Notes: a model not told the origin generated them from the letters alone. Numbered from the stretch's first letter, positions 42,832 through 51,385 are shown. The stretch is DNA of 64,000 nt from Halorubrum sp. 48-1-W (GCF_003287355.1 NZ_QMIM01000015.1:1-64000), one strand, 5' to 3'. Numbers and translations: made by a program.

Positions 42832-43998
42832 ATGTACGACGGCCACACCGTCGGCGTCGTGGTTCCGGCGTACAACGAGGCGGGCCACGTCGGGGAGGTG
42901 ATCGAGACGATCCCGGCGTACGTCGACCGCGTGTACGCCGTCGACGACGCGTCGACCGACGACACGTGGGCAGAGATCCGCGAACACGCCCGTCGAATCA
43001 ACGCTTCGCCCGTCGGTTCTGGCGTCGACGGCGTCGAACCGGTCGGCCCGAGGGCGGATCGGTCCGTCGTCGAGGTCGAGGTCGGAACCGACGGCGGGGT
43101 GACACCCCAGGTCGTGCCGATCCAACACGGGACCAACAGGGGTGCGGGAGCGGCGGTGAAAACCGGCTACGCCCACGCGCTCGCGGACGACATCGACGTG
43201 ATCGCGGTGATGGACGGCGACGGACAGATGGACCCGGACCACCTCGAGCGGATCATCGAACCGGTGATCGCCGGCGACGCCACGTACGCGAAGGGGAACC
43301 GGCTACGGTCCGGACGGGACTACGAACAGATGTCCCGGTGGCGGCTGTTCGGGAACGGGCTCCTCACGTTCTTGACGCGGGTTTCGAGCGGGTACTGGGA
43401 CCTCTCCGACCCCCAGAACGGGTTCACCGCGATATCCAACGAGGGGTTACGGCGGATCCGGTTCGACCGTCTGTACGACCAGTACGGGTTCCTTAACCAC
43501 CTATTGCTCGCGCTCAACATCAACCGGGAGCCGATCGCCGACGTTTCCCACCCGGCGAAGTACGCGGACGAGACGAGCGGTATCCGGTACTCGAGGTTCG
43601 TCCCGACGCTGTCGATGTTGCTCGCACGGAACTTCCTCGAGCGACTCGTGCGCTCGTATTTCGTCCGGCGGTTTCATCCGCTCATCGTCTGTTACGTTCT
43701 GGGCGCTCTCGCCCTGATCACCGGGGTGGCCGGCGGGGTGTACGCCGTGTCCACGCCCGCCGTCGACGGGTTCTTGGGGGGAATGACCTCGGTCACGGTC
43801 GGGGTACTCGGTGGCCTGCTGTTGACGCTCGGTGCGTGGTTCGACGTCTCCGAGAACGAGGGGTTGGTGCGGGACGTCGAACAGCCGACCACTGACCACG
43901 CGGACGCCGGCCAACGGGGTCGGACGCTCCCCGGATCCATACCCGAACCGATCCGGGACGGCGGGACGATCGATCCAACGGACCCCGACCGTCGATGA
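42832..43998 (+). CDS. membrane-bound family 2 glycosyltransferase (DPM/DPG synthase-like)
   Basis: A 388-residue protein; the ATG at 42832 gives MYDGHTVGVVVPAYNEAGHVG, the GT2 start. VYAVDDASTDDTW is the nucleotide loop, AVKTGYAHALADDIDVIAVMDGDGQMDP the DxD region, and NGFTAISNEGLRRIRFDRLYDQYGF the acceptor region of dolichyl-phosphate mannose/glucose synthases. Two C-terminal membrane helices lie near residues 295-345 (LIVCYVLGALALITGVAGGVY and SVTVGVLGGLLLTLG). An acidic insert of about 45 residues sits after residue 50. The stop overlaps the next gene as ATGA. Confidence 0.88.
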   Translation: MYDGHTVGVVVPAYNEAGHVGEVIETIPAYVDRVYAVDDASTDDTWAEIREHARRINASPVGSGVDGVEPVGPRADRSVVEVEVGTDGGVTPQVVPIQHGTNRGAGAAVKTGYAHALADDIDVIAVMDGDGQMDPDHLERIIEPVIAGDATYAKGNRLRSGRDYEQMSRWRLFGNGLLTFLTRVSSGYWDLSDPQNGFTAISNEGLRRIRFDRLYDQYGFLNHLLLALNINREPIADVSHPAKYADETSGIRYSRFVPTLSMLLARNFLERLVRSYFVRRFHPLIVCYVLGALALITGVAGGVYAVSTPAVDGFLGGMTSVTVGVLGGLLLTLGAWFDVSENEGLVRDVEQPTTDHADAGQRGRTLPGSIPEPIRDGGTIDPTDPDRR

Positions 43999-45098
43999 GC
44001 GACGTCGCCTTCGTCCTCGGGACCCGACTCGAGGCGATCGGACTCGCACCGGTGATCGAGGCCTGTCGTCGTCGGGACATGGAGTACGCCGTGATCCACA
44101 CGGGCCAACGACACCCGGAGACACACGATACTGCGTTCTTCGACCGGCTCGACCTTCCGCAACCGGAGTACACGCTCGGGGTCGGCTCGGCGTCGGAGGG
44201 GCGGCAGACGGGCGAGATGCTGATCGGTCTCGATCGGACCCTTCGGGAGATATCACCCGAGGTCGTGTTGGTCTACGGTCATACGAACAGCGCCCTCGCG
44301 GGGGCGATCGCCGCCGGCAAGCTGGACACGAGGTCGGGGCACGTCGATGCAGGACCCGGGAACCACGACCGAACGACGCCCGAATGGATGAACCGAACCG
44401 TCGCACACCACGTCTCCGACCTCCTCTTCGCGCCGACCGAGGGGGACGAGAACTACCTCGTTCGCAAGGGCGTTTCACCGCTTCGGATCACGGTCACTGG
44501 GAGCCCGGTCGTCGACGCTACCCGCCGCCACCGTGACATCGCACGCAGGAAAAGTACGATACTCGAGGACCTCGGACTCGAGTCCCGAGGGTTCTTCCTG
44601 CTAACGACGGACCGTGATGGGACCGTCGACGACCGCACCCGGTTCGAGCGACTCCTCTCGGGCGTCGGACGGGCCGCCACGAAGCACGGGCGTGACGTGG
44701 TGTATCCGGTCCGTCCGCGGGCTCGGGACCGGCTCGACGCGTTCGGGATCGAACTCCCGGACCGGATCCGACGGATCGACCCTCCAGACTACCTTGACGT
44801 CCTCCGGCTTGAGGCCGCCGCGGAGGCGATCCTCACGGATGCTGACGACGTCCAGAAGCGGGCGTGTGTCCTCGGCGTCCCCTGTGTAACGACGCGTGAG
44901 GAGACCGCCCGAGCGGAGACGGTCGACGTCGGCGCGAACAGACTCAGTTCGTGTGATCCGGACCGGATCGTTCGACGCGTCGCGGAGGCGATCGATCGTC
45001 CCGGGGACTGGCGGAACCCGTTCGGCGACGGTGACGCCACCGAACGGATCCTCGCGGAACTCCCCGTCGAGTCGACGACCGACCGGCTCGTCTCGTGA
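43995..45098 (+). CDS. UDP-GlcNAc 2-epimerase paralog with degenerate active site
   Basis: A 367-residue WecB-fold protein, coupled by a four-base overlap to the GT2 gene. Fold landmarks persist: HTGQRHPETHD, LDLPQPEYTLGVGSAS, VLVYGHTNSALAGA, ITVTGSPVVDA. The catalytic set does not. Compared with the intact paralog at 11739, Asp97 is His96 (YGHTNS), Glu119 is Asp118 (HVDAG), the second Glu of PEE is Trp131 (PEWMNR), and His206 is Asp206 (TTDRDGT). The UDP-binding DSGGVQKEA reads DADDVQKRA. The frame is intact and acidic, so it is not an obvious pseudogene; a regulatory or changed function, possibly with the coupled glycosyltransferase, is inferred. Confidence 0.85.
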   Translation: MSDVAFVLGTRLEAIGLAPVIEACRRRDMEYAVIHTGQRHPETHDTAFFDRLDLPQPEYTLGVGSASEGRQTGEMLIGLDRTLREISPEVVLVYGHTNSALAGAIAAGKLDTRSGHVDAGPGNHDRTTPEWMNRTVAHHVSDLLFAPTEGDENYLVRKGVSPLRITVTGSPVVDATRRHRDIARRKSTILEDLGLESRGFFLLTTDRDGTVDDRTRFERLLSGVGRAATKHGRDVVYPVRPRARDRLDAFGIELPDRIRRIDPPDYLDVLRLEAAAEAILTDADDVQKRACVLGVPCVTTREETARAETVDVGANRLSSCDPDRIVRRVAEAIDRPGDWRNPFGDGDATERILAELPVESTTDRLVS

Positions 45099-45111
45099 GC
45101 GCGGGACGGCG

Positions 45112-45357
45112 TCACTCCGGAACCGTCGCCCGAACGGTCTCGTCGCCGGTGATCGTCACGAAACACCCGGCCATCCGGAAGGAGACGGACAGGTCGACGT
45201 CGTCGGATCCCCACGCCCGATCGACGAGTCGTGACAGGGACTCGACGTCTACGATGTCCTGTAGCCGGTCGTCGATCGCGCTCGGGTCGACGTCCCGTTC
45301 GTCGGCTATGGTCGTGACGATCCGCCAGCAGATGTCGTCGACTGTGTTCGGGTCCAT
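45112..45357 (-). CDS. stand-alone HalOD1 domain protein
   Basis: An 81-residue protein with the HalOD1 pattern: ICWRIVTTIADERDVDPSAIDDRLQDIVDVESLSRLVDRA forms the helical part with the L-x-D-x-VDVESL core, and VDLSVSFRMAGCFVTITGDETV the hairpin. Convergent with the epimerase paralog, 13 bases away, and followed upstream by a 134-base gap to the Bat-like gene. Output-domain function is predicted only. Confidence 0.78.
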   Translation of the reverse strand: MDPNTVDDICWRIVTTIADERDVDPSAIDDRLQDIVDVESLSRLVDRAWGSDDVDLSVSFRMAGCFVTITGDETVRATVPE

Positions 45358-45491
45358 CGTCTGTCCGTACCGAACGGGTACAGGGATATCCCGACTTCTT
45401 CAACGAGGATAGCATGTCGTTCGATCCGGTACTACACACGTAGCGTCACCCCGACCGGCTCACGTCGATCACCGGGAGATCCGGTTCGACG

Positions 45492-47999
45492 TTACTCCGT
45501 CGAGTCGATCCCACCGAACACGTCCGAGAAGAGCTTTCGCTCGCTCGTTCGGAGGTGTCTGTTGAACGTCGGCTGTGTGATCCCCATCGCCTCGGCGACC
45601 TCCTCGCCCGTGCTCGTCCGGGGCCACTCGAAGTACCCGGCCAGGTAGGCGGTCCGTACCGCCTCGAACTGTCTGTCGGTGAGCCGATCAGCGGCGGTCG
45701 TCGGTCCGAACGACCGCCCGCCGGTCGTCTCCGTGTCCCGACGCGAGAGCAGTTCGACCGCGCCGTACCGGTCGTCGAGCGCCTCCACGAACGACCTGAC
45801 GCTTTCGGATCGCGGGAGCGTTACCGTGGCGTCGATACCGGTCGACGTCGCCACGAGGGAGTCGACGTTCGCCCCGTGGGCCGCCAACCGATCGGCCACG
45901 GTCGGACCGGTGACCGAGAGCTCCGTCCGACGCGTCGCCCCGTCGTCGATCCGACGAGCCGATTCGACGGCATGGACCGTCGAGGCCGCCGGCTCGAGGT
46001 CGACGTCGGCGCTGGCGTACACCAACGATCGGTCGCCCCCCTGCGGCACCGTCCCGTCGATCCGGATCGGTTCCCCGACCGCGTCGGCGATACGGACGAG
46101 GAGGGCGTCCGGAGCGTCGACGCGTATCTCGAGTTCGACGAACGACTCGCTTCGAAGCGAGCGCCGCGTTTCGATGCTGTCGATCGCGTCGGCGATCGTG
46201 TTCCCGAGCTCCACGAGCAGCTCGCCGAACTCCCCGTCGAAGGTCCCCACCCGGTCGGCGTACAGCGTGAGCACCCCGTAGTCGAGGTCCTCGTACGACA
46301 GCGGGACCGCGATGATCGACCGGAATCCGCACACGAGCGCGTGCTCCCGCCACCCGGCCTCGCGGAGCCGCTTCGAGACGTCGGTCACGACGACGGTCTC
46401 GCCGGTATCGAGCGCGCGACGGGTGGGGTCGTTTCTGAACGCGGACCGATCGGTCGGGGGGGCGGTGCTCCCGAACGCGAGCGTGTCGAGGTACGTCCCG
46501 CCGTCGCCCGCGTCGGAGACGAGGTCGAGACCGCCGCCGGTGAGATACGTCTCGCCGAACCAGGCGAACCGGACCGGGTCCGCGTCGACCAACAGCGCAC
46601 AGACGGCGTCGCCCACCTCCTGGAGGGTGCGGGCGTCGACGAGGGCTGCGTTCACGCGACGGATCAGGTCGTTGAGTTCGTGGAGCTGTTCGAGGGTCCG
46701 GTTCCGTTCGGTCAGGGCCTCGCTCTGCTGAGACAGCTCCGTCTCGCGGGCGACGCGTCCGAGCGCCGCGACCGCGTTGGCCGCCACCAGCTCCACCGAC
46801 TCCTCGACGTTTTTCGCGTCCTTCCCCTCCGGGATCTCGGCGTAGAGGAGTCCGTACTCGTCGAGCGTCGCGTACAACGTTCGGACCGTCGACCCCCCCG
46901 TCCCCTCGGACCGTTCGACGACGCGCCCGCTCGGGTGGGTTTCGTCGTGGACGTCCGGCCGTGTGGGCGAAGGCCCGTCCGCGGGGACCGTCACGCCGTC
47001 CTCCCCGGTCAGGAACTCCTCCCACACGGTGCTTCCGGGCCCGCGGGGTCCCGGGAGTTCCCCGGACGCGACGACCGGGTCGAGGACGGATTCCACCGCG
47101 TCGAACGAGTAGGAAACGACGGTCGCGTCCGGCCACACCGTCGTGGTGACGTCGAGGATCGTCTCGTGGACGGCCCGTTCCGTGTCCGCTCGGAGGAATC
47201 GGCGGGCCGACCGGTTCAGCTCGCGGAGGGCCCGGTCGCTCCGGCGCCGGTCGGTCAGGTCCCGTATCACGCCGACGCGCTCTTTTCGGCCGTTCGCGAA
47301 CGCCACCGTCGAGAACTGCGTCTCGATCGGGAGTTGGTCGCCGTCCGCCGTCCGGATCGCGGACTCGATCACGCCGACGTCCGCGCCGTCCGCACGCAGT
47401 TGGCCGATGATCTCGTCCGCCATTTCGATCGTTTCGGACCCCGCGAGCATGGACGCGTGTGACCCGACGAGCTCCTCGCGGTCGTAGCCGGTTATCGTCG
47501 TGACCGCGTCGTTCACCGTCGTGATGACGAACGCCTCGTCGAGTGTGTATACGCCGTCGTCGAGCGTTTCGAGGATACGGCTCGACCGTCGGAGTTCGCG
47601 CCGCATCTCGACGCGCTCGCCGACGTCCCGCAGCGTCAGCAGGACGACGTCCCCGACCGGGACGACACGGATCTCGAACGCTTCCTTCCGGTCGAGGGCC
47701 GTCTCGAACGCCACGAGTTCGTCCGTTCGAAACGACTTCTCGACGGCTGTATCGATGTCGACACCCACCGAACCCGCGAGCCGGCTCACCTCGTGTCTAC
47801 CCGGTTCCTCGTCGAGTTCGAGCAGATCGACGGCGGTCCGGTTCCAGGCGGTCACGGTCGAGGTGTCGTCTACGACGAGGAGTCCGGTGGACGACTCATC
47901 GAAGAGTTCGGCGATCCGACGGAACGCATTCCCCGCGGGTTCGAAACCGCCCGCAGAGTCTCCCTCCGCAGATGCGTCGTTAGACACATCGTATAACAC
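45492..47999 (-). CDS. Bat-like PAS/GAF sensor-regulator with HTH_10 domain
   Basis: An 835-residue cytoplasmic sensor of the bacterio-opsin activator type. Start is GTG at 47999; a second GTG four codons in is possible. PAS 1 covers about 28-130 (SSTGLLVVDDTSTVTAWNR), PAS 2 about 140-255 (VYTLDEAFVITTVNDAVTTI), then a GAF-like region about 270-440, a second GAF about 455-600 (VRFAWFGETYL, FRSIIAVPLSYEDLDYGVLTLYAD), a Bat-coupling beta domain about 615-765, and the HTH_10 at 773-835 (LTDRQFEAVRTAYLAGYFEW, TGEEVAEAMGITQPTFNRHL). Bat in Halobacterium controls opsin and carotenoid genes. Here it is divergent from a terpenoid-synthase-like gene across 245 AT-rich bases. Confidence 0.88.
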   Translation of the reverse strand: MLYDVSNDASAEGDSAGGFEPAGNAFRRIAELFDESSTGLLVVDDTSTVTAWNRTAVDLLELDEEPGRHEVSRLAGSVGVDIDTAVEKSFRTDELVAFETALDRKEAFEIRVVPVGDVVLLTLRDVGERVEMRRELRRSSRILETLDDGVYTLDEAFVITTVNDAVTTITGYDREELVGSHASMLAGSETIEMADEIIGQLRADGADVGVIESAIRTADGDQLPIETQFSTVAFANGRKERVGVIRDLTDRRRSDRALRELNRSARRFLRADTERAVHETILDVTTTVWPDATVVSYSFDAVESVLDPVVASGELPGPRGPGSTVWEEFLTGEDGVTVPADGPSPTRPDVHDETHPSGRVVERSEGTGGSTVRTLYATLDEYGLLYAEIPEGKDAKNVEESVELVAANAVAALGRVARETELSQQSEALTERNRTLEQLHELNDLIRRVNAALVDARTLQEVGDAVCALLVDADPVRFAWFGETYLTGGGLDLVSDAGDGGTYLDTLAFGSTAPPTDRSAFRNDPTRRALDTGETVVVTDVSKRLREAGWREHALVCGFRSIIAVPLSYEDLDYGVLTLYADRVGTFDGEFGELLVELGNTIADAIDSIETRRSLRSESFVELEIRVDAPDALLVRIADAVGEPIRIDGTVPQGGDRSLVYASADVDLEPAASTVHAVESARRIDDGATRRTELSVTGPTVADRLAAHGANVDSLVATSTGIDATVTLPRSESVRSFVEALDDRYGAVELLSRRDTETTGGRSFGPTTAADRLTDRQFEAVRTAYLAGYFEWPRTSTGEEVAEAMGITQPTFNRHLRTSERKLFSDVFGGIDSTE

Positions 48000-48244
48000 A
48001 CCGTAGTACTGATAAATACCTTCGTATATTCAAAATATTATATGTCGAATTGACAGAAGAGGGTCGCTCGGGAGTGATACATCATAGATATAGTATGGTT
48101 ATACGAAAATACCTGTATTAAGCCTTGATACGGAGTTTTATACTATCTATTACGTTCATGTTATCTTACTAGAATCTTTGTGAAAGTCACGTATTCTTAC
48201 TTTAATTAGTGTCTTATACACAGAACAAAACAATTAAGTCAGTT
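48000..48244. promoter_or_regulatory. strongly AT-rich divergent promoter region
   Basis: This 245-base region is by far the most A/T-rich of the window. It separates the Bat-like gene (minus) from the terpenoid-synthase-like gene (plus). tttaatt at 48201-48207 lies 38 bases before the ATG at 48245 and is the best plus-strand TATA. On the other side gtataacaca abuts the GTG of the Bat-like gene, and aaaatattatat at 48033-48044 could serve the minus strand. The size leaves room for several regulator sites. Confidence 0.55.
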
Positions 48245-49321
48245 ATGGATGTGTTAACTAGTATGGTACACGAGGGTCAGGGAAACGTCGCGGCACGCGT
48301 GTCGAACGGGACGTGGAGTCGGGACGGATACAGGCGCAGCATCGACGAGATCGACCTTCCACCGACGGTACGGACCTACGCGAGCCGATACGATCGGGTT
48401 CTCGGCGAACGGGACGTGTTTCTCTGGAAGTGGATCCATAACCTCTTCGACGAGTTCACGCTCTCGTCGGTCGACGACGACGCGAGGGACGGGCTCTACG
48501 AGTCCAAGACCCTCCTGACGATATACGTCACCGTGCTCGACGACCTCGCGGAGGTGAGCGACGAACGGGCGACCTTCGAGGTCGGACGGCGTCTCCCGTT
48601 TCGCGCGAGGGCGGGTGCGGAGGGTACGGTGCGGTCCGACGGGGACCGCGAGACCACGGACGCCGATGCCGGCACGACACGATCCGACGTCGATCACGAC
48701 GTGATCGACTTCCTCGCCGACCTCTGGAACGAGATCGAGACGTCGATCGAGGACGGCCCACGGTACGACGAGTTCGTGGACGTCTTCGAGTACGACTTCC
48801 GTCAGACCTGTAACGCGATGGAGTACTCCCGACTCTTAAACCACAACGTGTCGATGGCGAACCGAACCGAGGCCGAACGGTACGACGCCTACAACATGAC
48901 GGTGTTCCCCTACGCGTGTCTGGATCTCATGTACTCCCCGTCGTTCGACCGCGAGGAGTTCGGCGTGCTCCGGAGCCTGCTGTGTGAGATCCAACAGATG
49001 GCCCGGATCGGCAACTGGATCACGACGTGGGAACGGGAGCTCGCGGAGGGGGACGTCAGTTCGGGCGTCGTCGTCTGCGCGCTTCGCCGTGGCGTGATCT
49101 CGCCGGACGAACTGGAGGACGCCGACGACCGGACCGTCGACCAGCTGGTCGACCGGATCGAATCGAACGGGATCGAATCCGAGTTCATTCGGGAGTGGGA
49201 TATCCGGAACCGAACCGTTCGGAAGCGCGCAGTCGAGATCCGTAGCGTCGACGGGGAGGCCGTCGTCGATGGCATCCGCACGGTGATGAACCACCACCTC
49301 GCGAGCGAGGGGAACAAGTGA
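48245..49321 (+). CDS. candidate class I terpenoid synthase-fold protein
   Basis: A 358-residue acidic helical protein; ATG 48245 is chosen for its distance to the TATA-like box, though an upstream GTG (48209) or ATG 48263 could also serve. LLTIYVTVLDDLAEVSDERATF carries DDLAE at residues 99-103, fitting the first Asp-rich motif (DDxxD/E). NWITTWERE at 257-265 fits the NSE/DTE second metal motif N-x3-S/T-x3-E. The 158-residue spacing includes a low-complexity acidic insert at 120-150; without it the spacing is near that of bacterial terpene synthases. Arg212 lies 45 residues before Asn257, near the expected diphosphate sensor. No C-terminal RY pair is evident. If active it would cyclise or ionise an isoprenyl diphosphate. 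Divergent from a Bat-like regulator. Confidence 0.6.
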   Translation: MDVLTSMVHEGQGNVAARVSNGTWSRDGYRRSIDEIDLPPTVRTYASRYDRVLGERDVFLWKWIHNLFDEFTLSSVDDDARDGLYESKTLLTIYVTVLDDLAEVSDERATFEVGRRLPFRARAGAEGTVRSDGDRETTDADAGTTRSDVDHDVIDFLADLWNEIETSIEDGPRYDEFVDVFEYDFRQTCNAMEYSRLLNHNVSMANRTEAERYDAYNMTVFPYACLDLMYSPSFDREEFGVLRSLLCEIQQMARIGNWITTWERELAEGDVSSGVVVCALRRGVISPDELEDADDRTVDQLVDRIESNGIESEFIREWDIRNRTVRKRAVEIRSVDGEAVVDGIRTVMNHHLASEGNK

Positions 49322-49332
49322 GCTACTCGACC

Positions 49333-49368
49333 GTGTCGTCCCTGCCCTCCGTGCCGTCCCTGCCCTCC
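49333..49368 (+). repeat. 18-bp tandem duplication after the terpenoid-synthase-like gene
   Basis: gtgtcgtccctgccctcc at 49333-49350 and gtgccgtccctgccctcc at 49351-49368 differ by one base. The pair starts 11 bases past the TGA at 49319-49321. Confidence 0.88.
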
Positions 49369-49406
49369 GTGTCGGACGGACTGCCCCTCCGACGACGTCG
49401 TGACCC

Positions 49407-49700
49407 CTAGATCGGACCGGTGACGACGACGCCGCCGTCCCCGAAGACGGCGACCCGACACCCCTCGAAAGAGAACGTGACCTCGACGTTCGTTCCACCG
49501 GTCTCGATGAGCCGTTCGAGCGCGTCGGTGTCGACGACGTCGTACAGCGGATCGAGCCGTGTCGGTTCCGTGCCGATCACCGCCGAGACGGCCTCGACTA
49601 TCGCGACACAGACGGAGGCGTCCTCCGCGCTTTCGAATACCGTCGTGTAACCGCTTGATCGCTCCGATTGCCGTTCCGTGTCCCCTGATGTCTGCCCCAT
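49407..49700 (-). CDS. stand-alone HalOD1 domain protein
   Basis: A 97-residue protein. After a Ser/Thr/Glu-rich lead of about 25 residues, ASVCVAIVEAVSAVIGTEPTRLDPLYDVVDTDALERLI matches the HalOD1 helical core (L-x-P-L-x-x-VDTDAL) and NVEVTFSFEGCRVAVFGDGGVVV the hairpin. Convergent with the terpenoid-synthase-like gene, 85 bases away. An A/T-rich block (49735-49770) lies upstream of its ATG. Confidence 0.8.
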   Translation of the reverse strand: MGQTSGDTERQSERSSGYTTVFESAEDASVCVAIVEAVSAVIGTEPTRLDPLYDVVDTDALERLIETGGTNVEVTFSFEGCRVAVFGDGGVVVTGPI

Positions 49701-50018
49701 GCGGATCTTACGTTAGAGTCGGGATCCGGCATCTTAAACTTATACATCCGTCGGTAAAATATTAGCTGTTTGAACAGTTCGTCGGCGGGAGACGCGTCGT
49801 CGTCGTCCCGACTGCGCTCGGGGCAAGGACACCGTCGTCGATCCAGTCGATCCGGTCGATCCAGTCGATCCGGTCGATCCAGTCGATCCGGTCGATCCGG
49901 TCGATCCGGTCGATCCGGTCGATTCGTCTCACGGCGATCGTCCGACACCCACCGTACCCGCTCGGCCCGGCGATCCGTGGCGAAGCGTTCGACCGCTCGG
50001 TCCACGAACCACCGGTCG
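49701..50018. other. 318-base intergenic region containing a 9-bp minisatellite
   Basis: The gap between two minus-strand genes holds an A/T-rich promoter-like block near 49735-49770 (aaacttatacatccgtcgg and aaaatattagctg) next to the HalOD1 start, then the 9-bp repeat array at 49840-49920. No coding sequence is supported; frames through the array only read repeated Arg-Ile-Asp or Ser-Gly-Arg. Confidence 0.5.
49840..49920 (+). repeat. 9-bp minisatellite, nine copies
   Basis: Nine uninterrupted units of gatccrgtc fill 49840-49920. Units 1, 3 and 5 read gatccagtc and the other six read gatccggtc, so the first six alternate and the last four are identical. This implies growth by slippage in two phases. 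Confidence 0.95.
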
Positions 50019-51125
50019 TCACTCGGACGCGACGTGCCGCCGTTCCGGATGCTCGAACTCGAACTCCTCCGACCGGATCATCTCCAGGGTCTCCTCGATG
50101 GATGGCCGGTCGCCCCAGAACGTCCCGTAATACGCGAAGCGAACGGTACCAGTCGGGTCGACGATGACGGTCGCGGGACGGTTGATGTACTCGGCGTGGA
50201 CGGCGTAGGCCATCGGATCGACGCCGTATTTCGCGCCGATCGCACCCGCACGGTCGAGCAGGTGCGGCCACCAGATCTCCTCCGCGTACGACTCGACGAA
50301 CGACTCCTCGGCGAACCAGTACTCCGGTTCGAGCTCCCGACCGACCATCACTCGGCCGCGGTAGCTACCGTGACACTCTATCGTCGCCACGTTGACGTCC
50401 GTCTCCCGCAACTCCTCGCGGAGTTCGAGCAGTTCGTCGAACTCGCGGTGACAGACGGGACACCAGTCGGCGAACACCCAGATCAGGGCCGTCCACTCGC
50501 CGTCCCCGACCGAGTCCTCGAGGTCCCACGTCCCTCCGTCGGTGTCCGGCAACGCGAACGACGGCGCGGGCTCGCCGACCGCCAGCCGTTCGAACGTGTC
50601 CTCGTCGAGGTCTCGATACGCGGCCTCCAGTTCGGGTTCGGCGACTTCACCCTTCTCGATGCGGTCGATCGAGAGTTCGGCCTGATGGCGGACGTCCTTC
50701 GAGTCGTCGTTCGCGTGCCGATCGCGCAGCAGGTCCATCGACCGGGTGGCACCGAGCTGTCCCAACGCGACGATGGCCTGTGACCGTGCCAGCGGGTCCG
50801 GATCCTCGCGAACCACCCGTTCGAGCGACTCGATCTCGTTCCGGGCTCGCAGCACTCCCAGCGCCGTCGCACACGCGTAGCGTACCTGTACGTCGTCGTC
50901 CTCGAGTCCGACGGCGATCTCGGCCGTTTCGGCGTCACCGAGCCGAACGAGGTCGCGGACGGCGAGCAGTCGGACTCGCCAATCGTCGTCGTCGAGGTCC
51001 GCGATACCGTGCTCCTCGAGCGTTCTGTCGATCGTGAAGCTCGTCTCGTCGACGGGGTGGAACTCGTGCGTCCGAACGCGGTCGAGCACCGTCTCTACGG
51101 ACGAACCCGTTTCGGCGTCGTTCAT
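50019..51125 (-). CDS. HEAT-repeat/peroxiredoxin-like fusion protein
   Basis: A 368-residue soluble protein. Residues about 45-165 are HEAT-like helical repeats (WRVRLLAVRDLVRLGDAETA, VQVRYACATALGVLRARNE, PLARSQAIVALGQLGA, KDVRHQAELSIDRIEKGE). Residues about 180-360 are a redoxin/AhpC-TSA domain: GEPAPSFALPDTDGGTWDL, then WVFADWCPVCHREFDELLEL with a CPVC redox pair, and NRPATVIVDPTGTVRFAYYG with the cis-Pro. The CxxC in thioredoxin position suggests disulfide exchange rather than peroxide reduction. The HEAT part probably recruits a protein client. Downstream of the HalOD1 gene; no operon partner is obvious. Confidence 0.82.
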   Translation of the reverse strand: MNDAETGSSVETVLDRVRTHEFHPVDETSFTIDRTLEEHGIADLDDDDWRVRLLAVRDLVRLGDAETAEIAVGLEDDDVQVRYACATALGVLRARNEIESLERVVREDPDPLARSQAIVALGQLGATRSMDLLRDRHANDDSKDVRHQAELSIDRIEKGEVAEPELEAAYRDLDEDTFERLAVGEPAPSFALPDTDGGTWDLEDSVGDGEWTALIWVFADWCPVCHREFDELLELREELRETDVNVATIECHGSYRGRVMVGRELEPEYWFAEESFVESYAEEIWWPHLLDRAGAIGAKYGVDPMAYAVHAEYINRPATVIVDPTGTVRFAYYGTFWGDRPSIEETLEMIRSEEFEFEHPERRHVASE

Positions 51126-51238
51126 GCGCCCCCGAAGCGACCGAGTGATAAAAGGCCGATCGCTACGTCCGCGGTTGAAGGGCCGTGATCACGAACCGTT
51201 CGTCGGTGGTCGAAGAGCCGACGTTCCCCTCAGGGCGG

Positions 51239-51302
51239 TTCCGTGGAGCACGTGCGCCCTTCCGTGGGGGCGCGTGCGCTCTTCCGTGGGACCCGTGCGC
51301 TC
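51239..51302 (+). repeat. 21/22-bp imperfect tandem repeat, three copies
   Basis: Units starting ttccgtgg at 51239, 51260 and 51282, each ending gtgcgcyc, lie in the 260-base gap between the divergent HEAT-redoxin and DUF7344-type genes. Beyond them the gap becomes A/T-rich (tcaaaataactcgattgatg at 51323-51342), a probable promoter for the gene at 51386. Confidence 0.8.
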
Positions 51303-51385
51303 ACACGTATTCACTCGCATAATCAAAATAACTCGATTGATGAAAACGTGAGGGGTTCAGGCATCGTGGCGTCGTCTCTCCGCGC

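Noticed and set aside
48245-49321. AT-rich flank of the terpenoid-synthase-like gene as sign of a recent insertion
   Set aside because: The coding part has the same high G+C and acidic character as its neighbours, and no transposase, integrase, inverted repeats or target duplications are visible; only the promoter is AT-rich.
49840-49920. 9-bp array considered as CRISPR or as coding repeat
   Set aside because: Units are contiguous and too short for CRISPR; frames through them read only repeated tripeptides and have no halophilic protein on either side.
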